64,000 nt of DNA from an uncultured Microbulbifer sp. (GTDB lineage Bacteria; Pseudomonadota; Gammaproteobacteria; Pseudomonadales; Cellvibrionaceae). The stretch is taken from contig NZ_CANMKV010000008.1 in NCBI RefSeq assembly GCF_947498635.1, positions 1 through 64,000 of the forward strand. Reading direction: 5' to 3'. Made by a program: the position numbers and the translations under genes. Position 1 is the stretch's first letter; the number at the start of each line of letters is the position of its first letter. The notes under the pieces are model-generated. The model made no database searches. It saw only the letters and a program-made list of their open reading frames with translations, and had not been told where the DNA came from. Shown here piece after piece: positions 27,849 through 36,838 of the stretch.

Positions 27849-29348
27849 TTAGTCCTCGTCGCCCTCCAAGTCGGCGGTATTATCGCTGGATTTGGCAGCC
27901 GATTTACTCGCCTGGGACTGGGGCTTTTGCGCTGGAGTATCCTCGGCGACCACCTCCTCAGGTTGGCTGATTTGCTCCTGCGGGGCCTGAATGCCGATAT
28001 GGTAGGCGGCGAAACCCGGTTGTACCACCTGGTCTAGGGCCATACCGAGGATGCGCCCGTTGTGTTCCGAGCGAATTTCCGTGCGCACATTGGTAATCGG
28101 ATTGGTCACGGTGCCCAGCAGAGCCCCCTTGCTGACAAATTCACCGAGTTGCACCTCGCTGAAGATGATGCCGCCGGTGGAGGCCCGCTGCCAGGTGGAG
28201 TTGTAGTACACCGGCTCCGGGTCACCCCACAGACGAAATTTGCTCACCATACCGAGCTGGTTCAGCAGGGTGCGAATCCCTTTTACACTGTGGCTGACTG
28301 AACGTTCGTCCAGCACCATAGGAGCGCCCGCCTCCAAGGTTACTGTGGGAATGCCCGCCTCCGCGGCGGCGCGTCGCAGTGTGCCCTTGGCCCCGGCGCT
28401 GTGCAGAACCACCGTGGAGCCGAAGCCTTTGGTCATTTTTACAATCCGCGGGTTACTCAGGTCGCCGCGCAGCTGTGGCAGGTTGGTGCGGTAAAAAGAG
28501 CCGGTGTGCAGATCCACCACGGCATTGCAGTGGCTGATCACCTCATGGAAAAAAGAGTTGGCAATCCGCGAGGCGGAAGAGCCGTTGGGGTCTCCGGGAA
28601 AGTGTCGGTTCAGGTCGCGGCGGTCGGTAAGGTAGCGGGAACTGCGATGGAAACCTTGAAGGTTGACGATGGGTACGCCGATCACGGCGCCGCTGAGCTG
28701 CTCTGCATCGAGATCGTACATCACCCTGCGCACGGTCTCCACGCCGTTCAATTCATCCCCGTGCACGGCGGCGGTCAGGCAGAGCACAGGCCCCGGCTTG
28801 GCGCCGTTGACGACTAATACCGCGGTGGGGCTGTAGACCCCCTCGAAGTGCTGGCGGGGAGACCAGGCCAAACGGGTGGAGGTCGCGGGGGCTACTTCGG
28901 CGCCGAGCAGACGTAGAGGCTTGGCTTTCTCCATCTCCAGAGAAACAGTGCCTGCCGCAGGGGGCTTTGGCTGAATTGGCGAATTGACCGCGGGTTTGGA
29001 TGGCGCCTCTTTGCTTGAAGGCTCTAGCTCGCCGATGGGTTGGTCCAGCTGCAGGTTTTCCGCCCGGGGCAGGGGGGGCTCTTGGGTGTTGGCCGGGGTG
29101 TTCTGCTGTTTATCTGCGGCGTCGGTGGGCGGGCCGAGCTCGGTGATTACCGGGTGGTCGAGTTTTAAATTTTCCGCCTTGGCAACTGCCGACGTTTGCT
29201 CCTCTTCCTGTGCCTTCTCCTGGGCTATATCTCGGGTTTTTTCCCGCACCTCGCCGGTATTATTTAAGGCCCAGGCCTGGGAAGCGGTCAAAAGTAGGGC
29301 GAGGCTCAGCAAGCGGCGATGCCTGCTGGGGGAAAGGCGCGGGATCAT
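27849..29348 (-). CDS. secreted succinylglutamate desuccinylase/aspartoacylase family protein
   Basis: A 499-residue protein with a signal peptide (cut near SQAWA-L), a long low-complexity region (to about 165) containing two similar NLKLDHPV/NLQLDQPI units, then an M14-like zinc domain. Zinc and catalytic residues are visible as VHGDELNGVETVRRV (His and Glu) and VVDLHTGSFYRT (His). A C-terminal HNGRILGMALDQVVQPGFAAYHIG block resembles a lipoyl-like domain, then an acidic tail. Cytosolic relatives cleave N-acyl amino acids. The substrate of this exported form is unknown. Convergent with the CDF gene. Confidence 0.8.
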   Translation of the reverse strand: MIPRLSPSRHRRLLSLALLLTASQAWALNNTGEVREKTRDIAQEKAQEEEQTSAVAKAENLKLDHPVITELGPPTDAADKQQNTPANTQEPPLPRAENLQLDQPIGELEPSSKEAPSKPAVNSPIQPKPPAAGTVSLEMEKAKPLRLLGAEVAPATSTRLAWSPRQHFEGVYSPTAVLVVNGAKPGPVLCLTAAVHGDELNGVETVRRVMYDLDAEQLSGAVIGVPIVNLQGFHRSSRYLTDRRDLNRHFPGDPNGSSASRIANSFFHEVISHCNAVVDLHTGSFYRTNLPQLRGDLSNPRIVKMTKGFGSTVVLHSAGAKGTLRRAAAEAGIPTVTLEAGAPMVLDERSVSHSVKGIRTLLNQLGMVSKFRLWGDPEPVYYNSTWQRASTGGIIFSEVQLGEFVSKGALLGTVTNPITNVRTEIRSEHNGRILGMALDQVVQPGFAAYHIGIQAPQEQISQPEEVVAEDTPAQKPQSQASKSAAKSSDNTADLEGDED

Positions 29349-29434
29349 TCGGTAACTCCGGTTAACTACTGGTGCGGGCGCTGCCGGTTATTGTTGTTGC
29401 CCGGCACGCTTGGGGACTTGGAGCGCCAGTATAG

Positions 29435-30823
29435 TCAAAGCGTTCCCTGAGAATGTGATCCAGATCGCCCCCAGGTTTTGGCAATGGCCTTGCGGCTGGT
29501 GCGGCGCAGGCGCAGAGCCAGCAAGATAGAGGCGGTTCCCAGGCCGATACAGACGCCGGTCCAATAGCCGTAGACCCCCCAGAAATTTTCCCCCAGCCAA
29601 TAGGCGCTGGTGAGCCCTACCAGCCAGTAGGAAAACAACTGTATATACATAGGGACGCGGGTGTCCTTGTAGCCCCGAAGTGCGCCCCAGGCCATTGCCT
29701 GGGCGGCGTCCACCAGCTGATAGGCGGCGCAGAGCAACAGCAGGTTAGAGGCCACAGCGATGATCTCTGTATTGTTGGTGTAGGCCTGGACAAATACGTG
29801 ACGGAAGGTGATCAACAAAACACCGGTGCCGAGAGCGTAAACTACCCCTCCACCAATGCCCACCTTGCCGGCGAATAGCGCCCTTTTGGGGCGGCCCTGG
29901 CCGAGCAGATGTGCCGTGCGGATACTCAGGGCCTGGGCCAGGGCCAGGGCCACCAGATAAAAAATAGAGCCGATACTCATGCCGATCTGGTGCGCTGCCA
30001 CAATTGCAGCGCCATAGGGTGCAAGCAAGATCGTCAGGCTGGCAAAAAAGGTGACCTCGCTGCCGGCGCCGACACAGACAGGTAGCCCCACTGCCAGCAG
30101 ATGTTTAAGGGTGGGCCAGTCGGGCTTGGAGAGCTTCCATTTGAGTTTGAGGTGGTGGTAAACCGGATCTGTAGCAGCATGCCAGAACAGGGCTACAGCG
30201 ATAAGACTGCTGACCGCAGCGGTAGCCCAGCCGCAGCCGGCCCCTCCCATAGCGGGTATGGGGCCAGCACCAAAGACAAAAAGAATGTCGAGGGGGATAT
30301 TGAGTAGGGCGGCAGCCAAGTAGATACGCATCACTGGTCGAACTTGGCCCATTCCCTCGCAATACCCGCGCAGTGCGGTGCCCAGGGCGAAGGGTAGGGT
30401 GCCTACGGTGAGCGCCAGGATGTACCCCTGCAGAACCTGCCGAACAGGCTCCTCGGTATCGATCCACTGGCTCCATAGCGGAACGGCGAGCAGGGCGAGA
30501 AGTACTAGTAGGCCGCCCACCAATCCAATCCACAAGGCTTGGTGTAATTGGGCCGCACAACCCTCCTCGTTGCGTCCGCCACGCAGGTGGGCCACTACCG
30601 GAGACACCGCGGCGAGCAGGCCGATTAAAGTGACGGCGCACACCGCCCAGATGCTGGAGCCCAATGCCAAACCGGCCAGATCTACCTCTCCCGCATTGCC
30701 GGCGACAATGGTATCCACAACCCCCATGCTCACAACCGCTAGATTGCTGACCACCAGAGGGCCGCCCAGTTTAGTCAGATGGGAGAGTTCGGTGGAGATG
30801 GCGCGTCGGTAAATCTTGAGCAA
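29435..30823 (-). CDS. MATE-family multidrug/Na+ or H+ antiporter
   Basis: A 462-residue membrane protein with 12 segments in two halves. The N-terminal LTKLGGPLVVSNLAVVSMGVVDTIVAG matches the MATE start (P.....L......D..M.G), and the second half repeats it around VGLPVCVGAGSEVTFFASLTILL. MATE proteins export cationic drugs, dyes or metabolites in exchange for Na+ or H+. It resembles the NorM subgroup. It is 86 bases upstream of the aspartoacylase-like gene on the same strand. Confidence 0.9.
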   Translation of the reverse strand: MLKIYRRAISTELSHLTKLGGPLVVSNLAVVSMGVVDTIVAGNAGEVDLAGLALGSSIWAVCAVTLIGLLAAVSPVVAHLRGGRNEEGCAAQLHQALWIGLVGGLLVLLALLAVPLWSQWIDTEEPVRQVLQGYILALTVGTLPFALGTALRGYCEGMGQVRPVMRIYLAAALLNIPLDILFVFGAGPIPAMGGAGCGWATAAVSSLIAVALFWHAATDPVYHHLKLKWKLSKPDWPTLKHLLAVGLPVCVGAGSEVTFFASLTILLAPYGAAIVAAHQIGMSIGSIFYLVALALAQALSIRTAHLLGQGRPKRALFAGKVGIGGGVVYALGTGVLLITFRHVFVQAYTNNTEIIAVASNLLLLCAAYQLVDAAQAMAWGALRGYKDTRVPMYIQLFSYWLVGLTSAYWLGENFWGVYGYWTGVCIGLGTASILLALRLRRTSRKAIAKTWGRSGSHSQGTL

Positions 30824-31037
30824 GGGAAAAACCAGGTTTGTTCAGGCTGTGCCTGTCGATGATTGTGGTATATCAGCCAATTTCAGCCAAAAACTGGGCT
30901 TTAAAAGTTGGTGAAGCGATGGTTGGTTAAAGGGTCTTCCAAGCAGAGCGGGAGGCTGGATGGGAATGTACAGCACGGATATCCCGTTGCCAAAAAGGCA
31001 GGATATTCTACGTTTAAATCGTTTTTTCGCCCAGCGG

Positions 31038-31754
31038 CTACAGGGGGATTTCCTGTAATAATTTCGCAACTATATGCGGGGTAAGAAAGATACAGCCATG
31101 GCTTGCGGCAATTTCCCGGTAGTGCCATCCCGGAATCTTTTGTGCGCGCTCTCCACTGGTATTCGCCGGGGGATAATAGGGATTGGCACAGCGGATAAAA
31201 GTGCAGGCTGGCCCCTGTTCCGGTGCCCGCCGCAATTGAATCGGATCGAGATAAGTTTTCACCGGGTGCGGGGTCATGTGTCTGCGCAACCAGTTTAGGG
31301 TTTCCTGGTTACTGATTCCCAGTTGAGCCGGGTCTGTCGGTAAAAAGCAGCGGGTGCCGTTAATTTCTTTTGCCGCGGCCAGGCGTTTTGTTCGGATATT
31401 CTCTGGTAGCTGTTCGGCAAAAGCGTGGCCCGGACTGGGGATGGCCCCATCCAGATAAACGAGATGGCGAATGCGCTTGGGGAGGGCGTCGGCAGTACCG
31501 GCGGCCGCCATACCGCCAAAGCTGTGGCCCACCAAAATGACCCGATCTAATTCCTCGAATTCAATGACGTTCATCAGGTCTTGGATAAAGGTGTCTATGC
31601 CTACAGAGGGGGAGAGTAAATGATGTCGCTCCCCGAGGCCTGTCTGAGTGGGGGTGAATACACGGTGCCCTCTGGCAGACAGTAACCTGGCCACAGGTGC
31701 CCAGCACCAGCCCCCGAGGAATAAACCATGCACCAGCAAATAGGTATTCAACAC
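31038..31754 (-). CDS. alpha/beta hydrolase, esterase/hydroxynitrile-lyase-like
   Basis: A 238-residue hydrolase. The start YLLVHGLFLGGWCWAPV is the H-G-x-x-x-G-x-W-C-W pattern of the plant-type esterase/salicylic-acid-binding-protein group. The nucleophile is Ser78 in VGHSFGG, the Asp may lie in YLDGAIPS, and His219 in ASHGCIF closes the triad. Bacterial members are uncharacterised esterases. It is 214 bases upstream of the MATE gene and divergent from the DoxX gene. Confidence 0.82.
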   Translation of the reverse strand: MLNTYLLVHGLFLGGWCWAPVARLLSARGHRVFTPTQTGLGERHHLLSPSVGIDTFIQDLMNVIEFEELDRVILVGHSFGGMAAAGTADALPKRIRHLVYLDGAIPSPGHAFAEQLPENIRTKRLAAAKEINGTRCFLPTDPAQLGISNQETLNWLRRHMTPHPVKTYLDPIQLRRAPEQGPACTFIRCANPYYPPANTSGERAQKIPGWHYREIAASHGCIFLTPHIVAKLLQEIPL

Positions 31755-31891
31755 CGCCTAGCTCGTTCCAGTATCCGGAGAGATAAGAATCGGAGAAACA
31801 AGCTTAGCTTGGGCCTGTGTAACAGATGCCTTGATCGCTCGACTAAAGTGAACAAATACACCAAATAGAGAGCGGAAAGGATAAATTTCCT

Positions 31892-32509
31892 ATGAATACC
31901 CTGGGTCGTTGGTATGGCTGCTTTGTGCACTTTGTACAAAAAATTGACTGGCTGGGGCCTTTGGCTCTGCGTATTTATCTGGCGCCAATTTTTATTTTGG
32001 CTGGCCTTAATAAAATGGGGGATATTGACAGTGTGGCCGCCTGGTTTGGCAACCCCGACTGGGGGCTGGGGCTGCCAGCACCGTTGTTTATGGCCTGGGC
32101 GGCCGCGTTAACAGAGTTTCTCGGCGGTATTGCCATCCTTTTCGGTTTCGCTACCCGATTGGTGGCCATTCCCCTGATGTTTGTAATGGCTGTGGCGGCG
32201 GCCACCGCCCATTGGGAGAATGGCTGGTCAGCCCTGCCGGATAAAACCCTGGTGGCTCCCTGGGAGTGGCGCGAGGATCTGATTGATCAGGCGCTGACTC
32301 GCAAGGAAAAGGCCATTGAGCTGCTTAAAGAACACGGTGACTATGAATGGTTGTCTGAAACAGGCGGATTCACCGTAGTGAAGAACGGCATAGAGTTTTC
32401 TGCAACCTACTTCATTATGCTGTTGGCGCTGCTGTGCAGCGGAGCGGGACGCTTCTTTAGCGTTGATTATTGGCTCTGCCGCCACTGTAGTGGGCGAGAA
32501 TCCACATAG
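31892..32509 (+). CDS. DoxX family membrane protein
   Basis: A 205-residue protein with about four membrane helices. The family core LGPLALRIYLAPIFILAGLNKM and WAAALTEFLGGIAILFGFATRLVAIPLMFVMAVAAATAHWENGW matches DoxX/DUF417-like proteins. Between the third and fourth helices is a charged insert (about residues 125-165). DoxX proteins are linked with respiratory or redox membrane complexes, but the function here is unknown. RBS AGGA lies before the ATG. Confidence 0.85.
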   Translation: MNTLGRWYGCFVHFVQKIDWLGPLALRIYLAPIFILAGLNKMGDIDSVAAWFGNPDWGLGLPAPLFMAWAAALTEFLGGIAILFGFATRLVAIPLMFVMAVAAATAHWENGWSALPDKTLVAPWEWREDLIDQALTRKEKAIELLKEHGDYEWLSETGGFTVVKNGIEFSATYFIMLLALLCSGAGRFFSVDYWLCRHCSGREST

Positions 32510-32558
32510 AGTGGTAGTATACTCGTCGATTATTTGAACATTTGAGCGAGTATTTCAC

Positions 32559-34094
32559 TTGATAGGAAAGTTGTTCCGCCGTGCCTCCTCCTCCGAGGAC
32601 AAGGATCCCCGCCAGGGAGACGAGCGCTCCCAGCAGCGCAAGAGTGGCCAAGGTCCCGCTAACAGGTCTCAAAAGGGCCAAAAAGCCGAGGGAAAATCTG
32701 GCCAGGGTGAGGGGAATTCACGCCGGAGCGGCGGCAAAGGCCCCCATAGGGGCCGCCAGCGCAACCGCACGCCTAAAGTGGAAGCGGCGGTAACGCCCTG
32801 GGCCCTGGAAGATTTCCAGGTTCCTGTAGAGGAGGGAAAGGTTCGATTCCATGACCTGGACCTGCCCGAGGAATTGATGCGCGGCATCCATGACTTGGGT
32901 TTCCAATACTGCTCGCCAATTCAAGGGCGTTCACTGCCCCACACGCTGAACGGCCACGATCTGGTGGGCAAGGCCCAAACCGGCACCGGTAAGACAGCGG
33001 CGTTCCTGGTTACTGTTATCGACGACTTACTGCGCAACCCCTTTGACGGCGAGCGCTACGCCGGTGAAGCCCGCTCCCTGATTATCGCTCCAACTCGCGA
33101 ACTGGTAATGCAGATCGCCGATGATGCCAAGGCCCTGTGTAAATATACCGATCTGGAAATTCATACCCTGGTGGGGGGAATGGATTACGAAAAGCAGCAG
33201 CGCAATCTCAATGAACGCCTGGTGGATATTCTGGTGGCCACGCCGGGACGCCTATTGGACTTTGTCGGCAACCGCGATTGCTTCCTCGATCAGATAGAAG
33301 TGTTAGTGATCGATGAGGCCGATCGCATGTTGGACATGGGCTTTATTCCCCAGGTTCGCCGCATCGTACGCCAAACTCCCCGCAAGACACATCGCCAGAC
33401 CATGTTTTTCTCGGCTACTTTCACCCCAGAAGTCGATAATCTGGTGGAACAGTGGACCGAAGAGCCTGTGGTTGTGGAGATCGAGCCGGAGCGAGTGGCC
33501 ACCGATAGTGTGGAACAGCATGTCTACCTGGCTGCCAGCGAGGAGAAGTACACACTGCTGTATAACATTTTGCGGCGGGATGAAGTAGACAGCCTGATTG
33601 TCTTTGCCAACCGCCGCGACCAGTGCCGCCGTCTGCATGAACATCTGCTCGCCCACGGTATCTCTGCCGGCCTGCTGTCGGGTGAGGTGGCACAGAACAA
33701 GCGGGTGCGTACTCTCGATGATTTTAAGTCGGGTAAAACCAAGGTATTGGTAGCCACAGATGTTGCCGGCCGTGGTATCCATATCGACGGTATCAGTCAT
33801 GTGGTGAACTTCACCCTGCCGGAAGAGCCCGAGGACTATGTACACCGTATCGGCCGCACGGGCCGTGCCGGTAAGACCGGTACCTCTATCAGCTTTGCCT
33901 GTGAAGATGATGCCATGCGATTGGAACCGATCGAGCAGTTGCTGGGGCAGAAGCTGAAGTGTGAAGTTCCCCCCGAGGCGCTTTTGCAGGAGCCGCCCAA
34001 AGTTGATGTCCGCCACAGTGGCGGTGACAGAAATCAGCGCGGAGGCCGCAGTGGTCATAACCGCAGTGGAGGCCGTGGGCGTTCACGTTACTGA
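32559..34094 (+). CDS. rhlB: DEAD-box ATP-dependent RNA helicase, RhlB-like
   Basis: A 511-residue helicase. The Q motif (FQYCSPIQ), Walker [29 protein letters not shown] ([15 protein letters not shown]), SAT (FFSATF) and HRIGRTGR are all intact. The N-terminal 80 residues are Ser/Gly/Gln/Lys-rich, and the last 30 are RG-rich ([17 protein letters not shown]), likely RNA-binding tails. RhlB family helicases work in mRNA decay. The TTG start is the best available, near the GAGCGAG. The family name is likely but another DEAD-box group is possible. Confidence 0.9.
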   Translation: MIGKLFRRASSSEDKDPRQGDERSQQRKSGQGPANRSQKGQKAEGKSGQGEGNSRRSGGKGPHRGRQRNRTPKVEAAVTPWALEDFQVPVEEGKVRFHDLDLPEELMRGIHDLGFQYCSPIQGRSLPHTLNGHDLVGKAQTGTGKTAAFLVTVIDDLLRNPFDGERYAGEARSLIIAPTRELVMQIADDAKALCKYTDLEIHTLVGGMDYEKQQRNLNERLVDILVATPGRLLDFVGNRDCFLDQIEVLVIDEADRMLDMGFIPQVRRIVRQTPRKTHRQTMFFSATFTPEVDNLVEQWTEEPVVVEIEPERVATDSVEQHVYLAASEEKYTLLYNILRRDEVDSLIVFANRRDQCRRLHEHLLAHGISAGLLSGEVAQNKRVRTLDDFKSGKTKVLVATDVAGRGIHIDGISHVVNFTLPEEPEDYVHRIGRTGRAGKTGTSISFACEDDAMRLEPIEQLLGQKLKCEVPPEALLQEPPKVDVRHSGGDRNQRGGRSGHNRSGGRGRSRY

Positions 34095-34104
34095 TCTAAT
34101 CATT

Positions 34105-34136
34105 GCCGGTAGGCCGCAAGGGCCTATCGGCTTTCC
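34105..34136 (+). terminator. intrinsic terminator after rhlB
   Basis: GCCGGTAGGCC pairs with GGCCTATCGGC (11 bp, one wobble) around a GCAAG loop, followed by TTT, starting 10 bases after the stop codon. A strong terminator shape between convergent genes. Confidence 0.75.
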
Positions 34137-34274
34137 ACGCTACAAAAAATAAAATTCGGCATTAACTGATCGGTATCTGCGATAACTGGCACGGTTACCA
34201 AGGTGTGCTGGTGTTACTTAGGCCTGTGTCGGCGATACGTCCTTGTATCTTATTTGCTGCTAAAACACGCTTAT

Positions 34275-34310
34275 TGCCCTATCTGCCCTATCTGCCCTAT
34301 CTGCCCTATC
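34275..34310. repeat. four tandem copies of the 9-mer TGCCCTATC
   Basis: Four perfect 9-base units in the spacer between the convergent rhlB and glycosyltransferase genes, ending 20 bases before the glycosyltransferase stop. No function is evident; copy number may vary between strains. Confidence 0.9.
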
Positions 34311-34330
34311 GCAACCCTTGTGGAGCGGGT

Positions 34331-35359
34331 TTAGGGCTGTGGCTCGAGAAGATCTTGATAAGCCTCGACGGTTTGCCTGATCATGCTTTCCATGGAAAGG
34401 TGCTTTGTGGCCCATGCGTATGTGTCTGAAAAATCCTGGTTCCACTGTTCCAAATTTGCTGTTGCCTGGGAAAGCTTCTCGTGCATGATTTTTTCATTCC
34501 CGATGGGCACCAGGGCAAACTTGGGCAGGACATCCAGGGGGCCAAACACCTCAGTGGCTATCACAGGTTTTCGATCTATTAGAGCCTCGGCTAAAACGTA
34601 ACTAAAACCTTCGGAATGTGAGGAGATGGCCACCATGTCTACCGAAGGGATTAATCGGGAGGCATTGTGGATGGGGCCACATAAATGAGTGTTAGTTACA
34701 TTGAGTTCTTTAAGTAAGTTATCCAGGTCTTTGCGTAATGGGCCATCTCCTACAATAAGCAGGTTGGCGTCCACCCCTTGCCACGCACGGATAAGCAGGT
34801 CAAATCCTTTGCCTTTAACCAGGCGTCCAATAGCTAGGCAGATGGGCTTATCGCGAGAGAGGCCGTAGTCTGAGAGGAGCTGGTTGCGGTGATCTGTTGG
34901 ATCGCCGGTTGGGGTTATCCCCAAGTGAATAATACGCTGATTGGGATTTTTGATGTCTCTCAGCACACCGCTACTTATACCAATTACACTGTCGAGCTTT
35001 TCGTAACCTTTTCTATTTTTCTTTCTTTTTAGGTTCCAGTGAATGGTACCGATGGTTTTTATTTTTGAGAAAAGCTTAGCTTTTGCGGCAAAATTAACAG
35101 CAGAATTTCCGTGGGCGTGAATGATTTCTGGTTGTGCTTTCTTGATCGCCTGCAAAAATTTATACAGGTTCAGGGGGTTGTTGCTTGAACCTCTGGGTTC
35201 AAATTCAATATGTATAATGTTGCTATTGAATTCCGTTTTGAATTTTGCCGGGCAGATAACAACAATATCGTGTATCTGGCTGAGTGCGTTTGAAAGCTCT
35301 ATGAAGTGCTTGGCAAGGCCGCCTGAGCTATTGGAGGCAAGTAATTGACAGATTCTCAT
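34331..35359 (-). CDS. family 4 glycosyltransferase
   Basis: A 342-residue GT-B fold enzyme. The N-terminal MRICQLLASNSSGGLAKHFIELS matches GT4 starts. The donor-binding C-terminal half holds LAIGRLVKGKGFDLLIRAW, LIVGDGPLRKDL and the E-x7-E motif SHSEGFSYVLAEAL. It probably transfers a sugar from a nucleotide donor to a lipopolysaccharide or surface glycan. The coding sequence is clearly AT-richer than its neighbours, and it sits alone between rhlB and cysZ, suggesting horizontal acquisition. Acceptor unknown. Confidence 0.87.
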   Translation of the reverse strand: MRICQLLASNSSGGLAKHFIELSNALSQIHDIVVICPAKFKTEFNSNIIHIEFEPRGSSNNPLNLYKFLQAIKKAQPEIIHAHGNSAVNFAAKAKLFSKIKTIGTIHWNLKRKKNRKGYEKLDSVIGISSGVLRDIKNPNQRIIHLGITPTGDPTDHRNQLLSDYGLSRDKPICLAIGRLVKGKGFDLLIRAWQGVDANLLIVGDGPLRKDLDNLLKELNVTNTHLCGPIHNASRLIPSVDMVAISSHSEGFSYVLAEALIDRKPVIATEVFGPLDVLPKFALVPIGNEKIMHEKLSQATANLEQWNQDFSDTYAWATKHLSMESMIRQTVEAYQDLLEPQP

Positions 35360-35596
35360 AAACTCTACTTCCGTCAGGGCCCTCCAGAGTTACAGAAGGC
35401 TGAGCACTCTGCCTTCCTTCTCAAGTGGTAGCCCCAAAATATATTGAGTGGCTGCTTACCCTTAGAGCCACTACTGATCTTTGCTGGTATGTTCTCCGCA
35501 AAAGTCCCTTTTTCGCGGCTGGCTTAAGCATACGTGTACACTAATTATGTGGATTTGCTGAACTTGCCATTGCCCAGCATGGTTGTAACAGAAAAT

Positions 35597-36439
35597 TTAG
35601 CTTTTGGTCGGATAGGAGTTAGTGGAGGCTGTTCCTGGGTCCCCCTCCCTGCGCAGCCGTTCTATCCACAGTGCGGTACCACCGGCGACTGCAGCGGGCA
35701 TCACAAAGATATTTAAGATCGGCACCATCTTGGCGAGCATGACCGTTCCGCCAAAAGTGAGGCTAGTCAATTTGCGACGGCGCAGCACACTTTTTAATTC
35801 ATCAAAAGGGCGCTGATGGTTGTCGATAGGGTAGTCTACGTACTGTATGGCCATGCACCAAGAACCCCATAAGGCAGCCAATACGGCGGGTATCACAATG
35901 GTCCAGCTGGTGAGGGTGGATATCACTAAAATGATTAAACCCCAGAAAATAAAATAACCGAGCTTGCGTAGCTCCCGGCCAAGGGTGCGCCATACCATCT
36001 GTAACATAGGTTCTGTCGGTGGGGCTTTACCGGTGAGTAATTCTTCGACTTTTTCGGCGAGGAGTCCGTTAAAAGGAGCGGCAATAATATTGGTGATCAC
36101 ACCAAAGAGATACCCGTAAGCAAGGAAGAACAAAAACAGTACCAAGATCGCAATAATCCAGGCGAGCCAGCGAAATATACTGGCAGTCCATGCGGCGCCT
36201 TTGGCCATGATGGCCTCCCACCAGGACATGTTTGCGGTGTCCACCGGGGTGTGTGACAACAGGCTGGTAATATAGTCACTGAGACCACCCAGTTGTGAAA
36301 TCATGAGGCCACTGATCGCGATAAACAGCACTAAATTAATCAGTAGGGGAACCAAAATAAAAGGGCGCAGCTCGCGCCGGGTTAACAAGCGGGCACCGCG
36401 CACCAGCGCGTCGATACCGTGGGTTGGGTTTGAAGTCAT
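35597..36439 (-). CDS. cysZ: sulfate transporter CysZ
   Basis: A 280-residue membrane protein of the CysZ/EI24 family. The start GIDALVRGARLLTRRELRPFILVPLLINLVLF, the region FNGLLAEKVEELLTG and the block YVDYPIDNHQRPFDELKSVLRRRK are conserved CysZ features. It takes up sulfate for cysteine synthesis through the inner membrane. It ends 237 bases after the glycosyltransferase start. The PA4642-family gene lies 32 bases upstream on the same strand and may be cotranscribed. Confidence 0.9.
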   Translation of the reverse strand: MTSNPTHGIDALVRGARLLTRRELRPFILVPLLINLVLFIAISGLMISQLGGLSDYITSLLSHTPVDTANMSWWEAIMAKGAAWTASIFRWLAWIIAILVLFLFFLAYGYLFGVITNIIAAPFNGLLAEKVEELLTGKAPPTEPMLQMVWRTLGRELRKLGYFIFWGLIILVISTLTSWTIVIPAVLAALWGSWCMAIQYVDYPIDNHQRPFDELKSVLRRRKLTSLTFGGTVMLAKMVPILNIFVMPAAVAGGTALWIERLRREGDPGTASTNSYPTKS

Positions 36440-36471
36440 AGCATTACCTCACGCTGGTGCGCAGTCTCCAC

Positions 36472-36771
36472 TCAGTGCTTGGCACCGGCGGCTTTCAGTA
36501 TTTCGATGTATTCGCTGCTTTGGCGGTGTTCACCAATGCGCGTTAACAGGGTTTGCCCATCGGGGCCAGCACTATCCAAATCGAGTCCCTCGGCGAGGAA
36601 CAGCTGCACAAAAGTGGCGAAACTCTCGGCTTTCATACTGCGATAGGCGCGCTCGAGAAGGTGGAAATCCCGATTGATATTTTTCGGGGCTTCTCCTTCC
36701 AGGAAACTGGCAATACGCTCTTCATCGAAAATTTCACCGAGAACTTTTTGTTTGTCTTTTTTCAGGCTCAA
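36472..36771 (-). CDS. PA4642 family protein
   Basis: A 99-residue soluble protein. The pattern KDKQKVLGEIFDEERIASFL followed by DFHLLERAYRSM, and GPDGQTLLTRIGEHRQSSEYIEILKAAGA matches the small uncharacterised PA4642 family of gammaproteobacteria. No catalytic motif is visible. The C-terminal part resembles an ankyrin-like helix pair. It lies between cysZ and gatB. Function unknown. Confidence 0.85.
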   Translation of the reverse strand: MSLKKDKQKVLGEIFDEERIASFLEGEAPKNINRDFHLLERAYRSMKAESFATFVQLFLAEGLDLDSAGPDGQTLLTRIGEHRQSSEYIEILKAAGAKH

Positions 36772-36838
36772 AATCTAATCCTTATTTCTATGCGTGCAGC
36801 CGGGCGGCGACCCAGCGCGGTGTTTATGTCAGTGTGGT

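Noticed and set aside
33303-34058. 251-residue minus-strand frame opposite rhlB
   Set aside because: Shadow of a clear DEAD-box gene; composition His/Gln-rich as expected from antisense of a coding frame.
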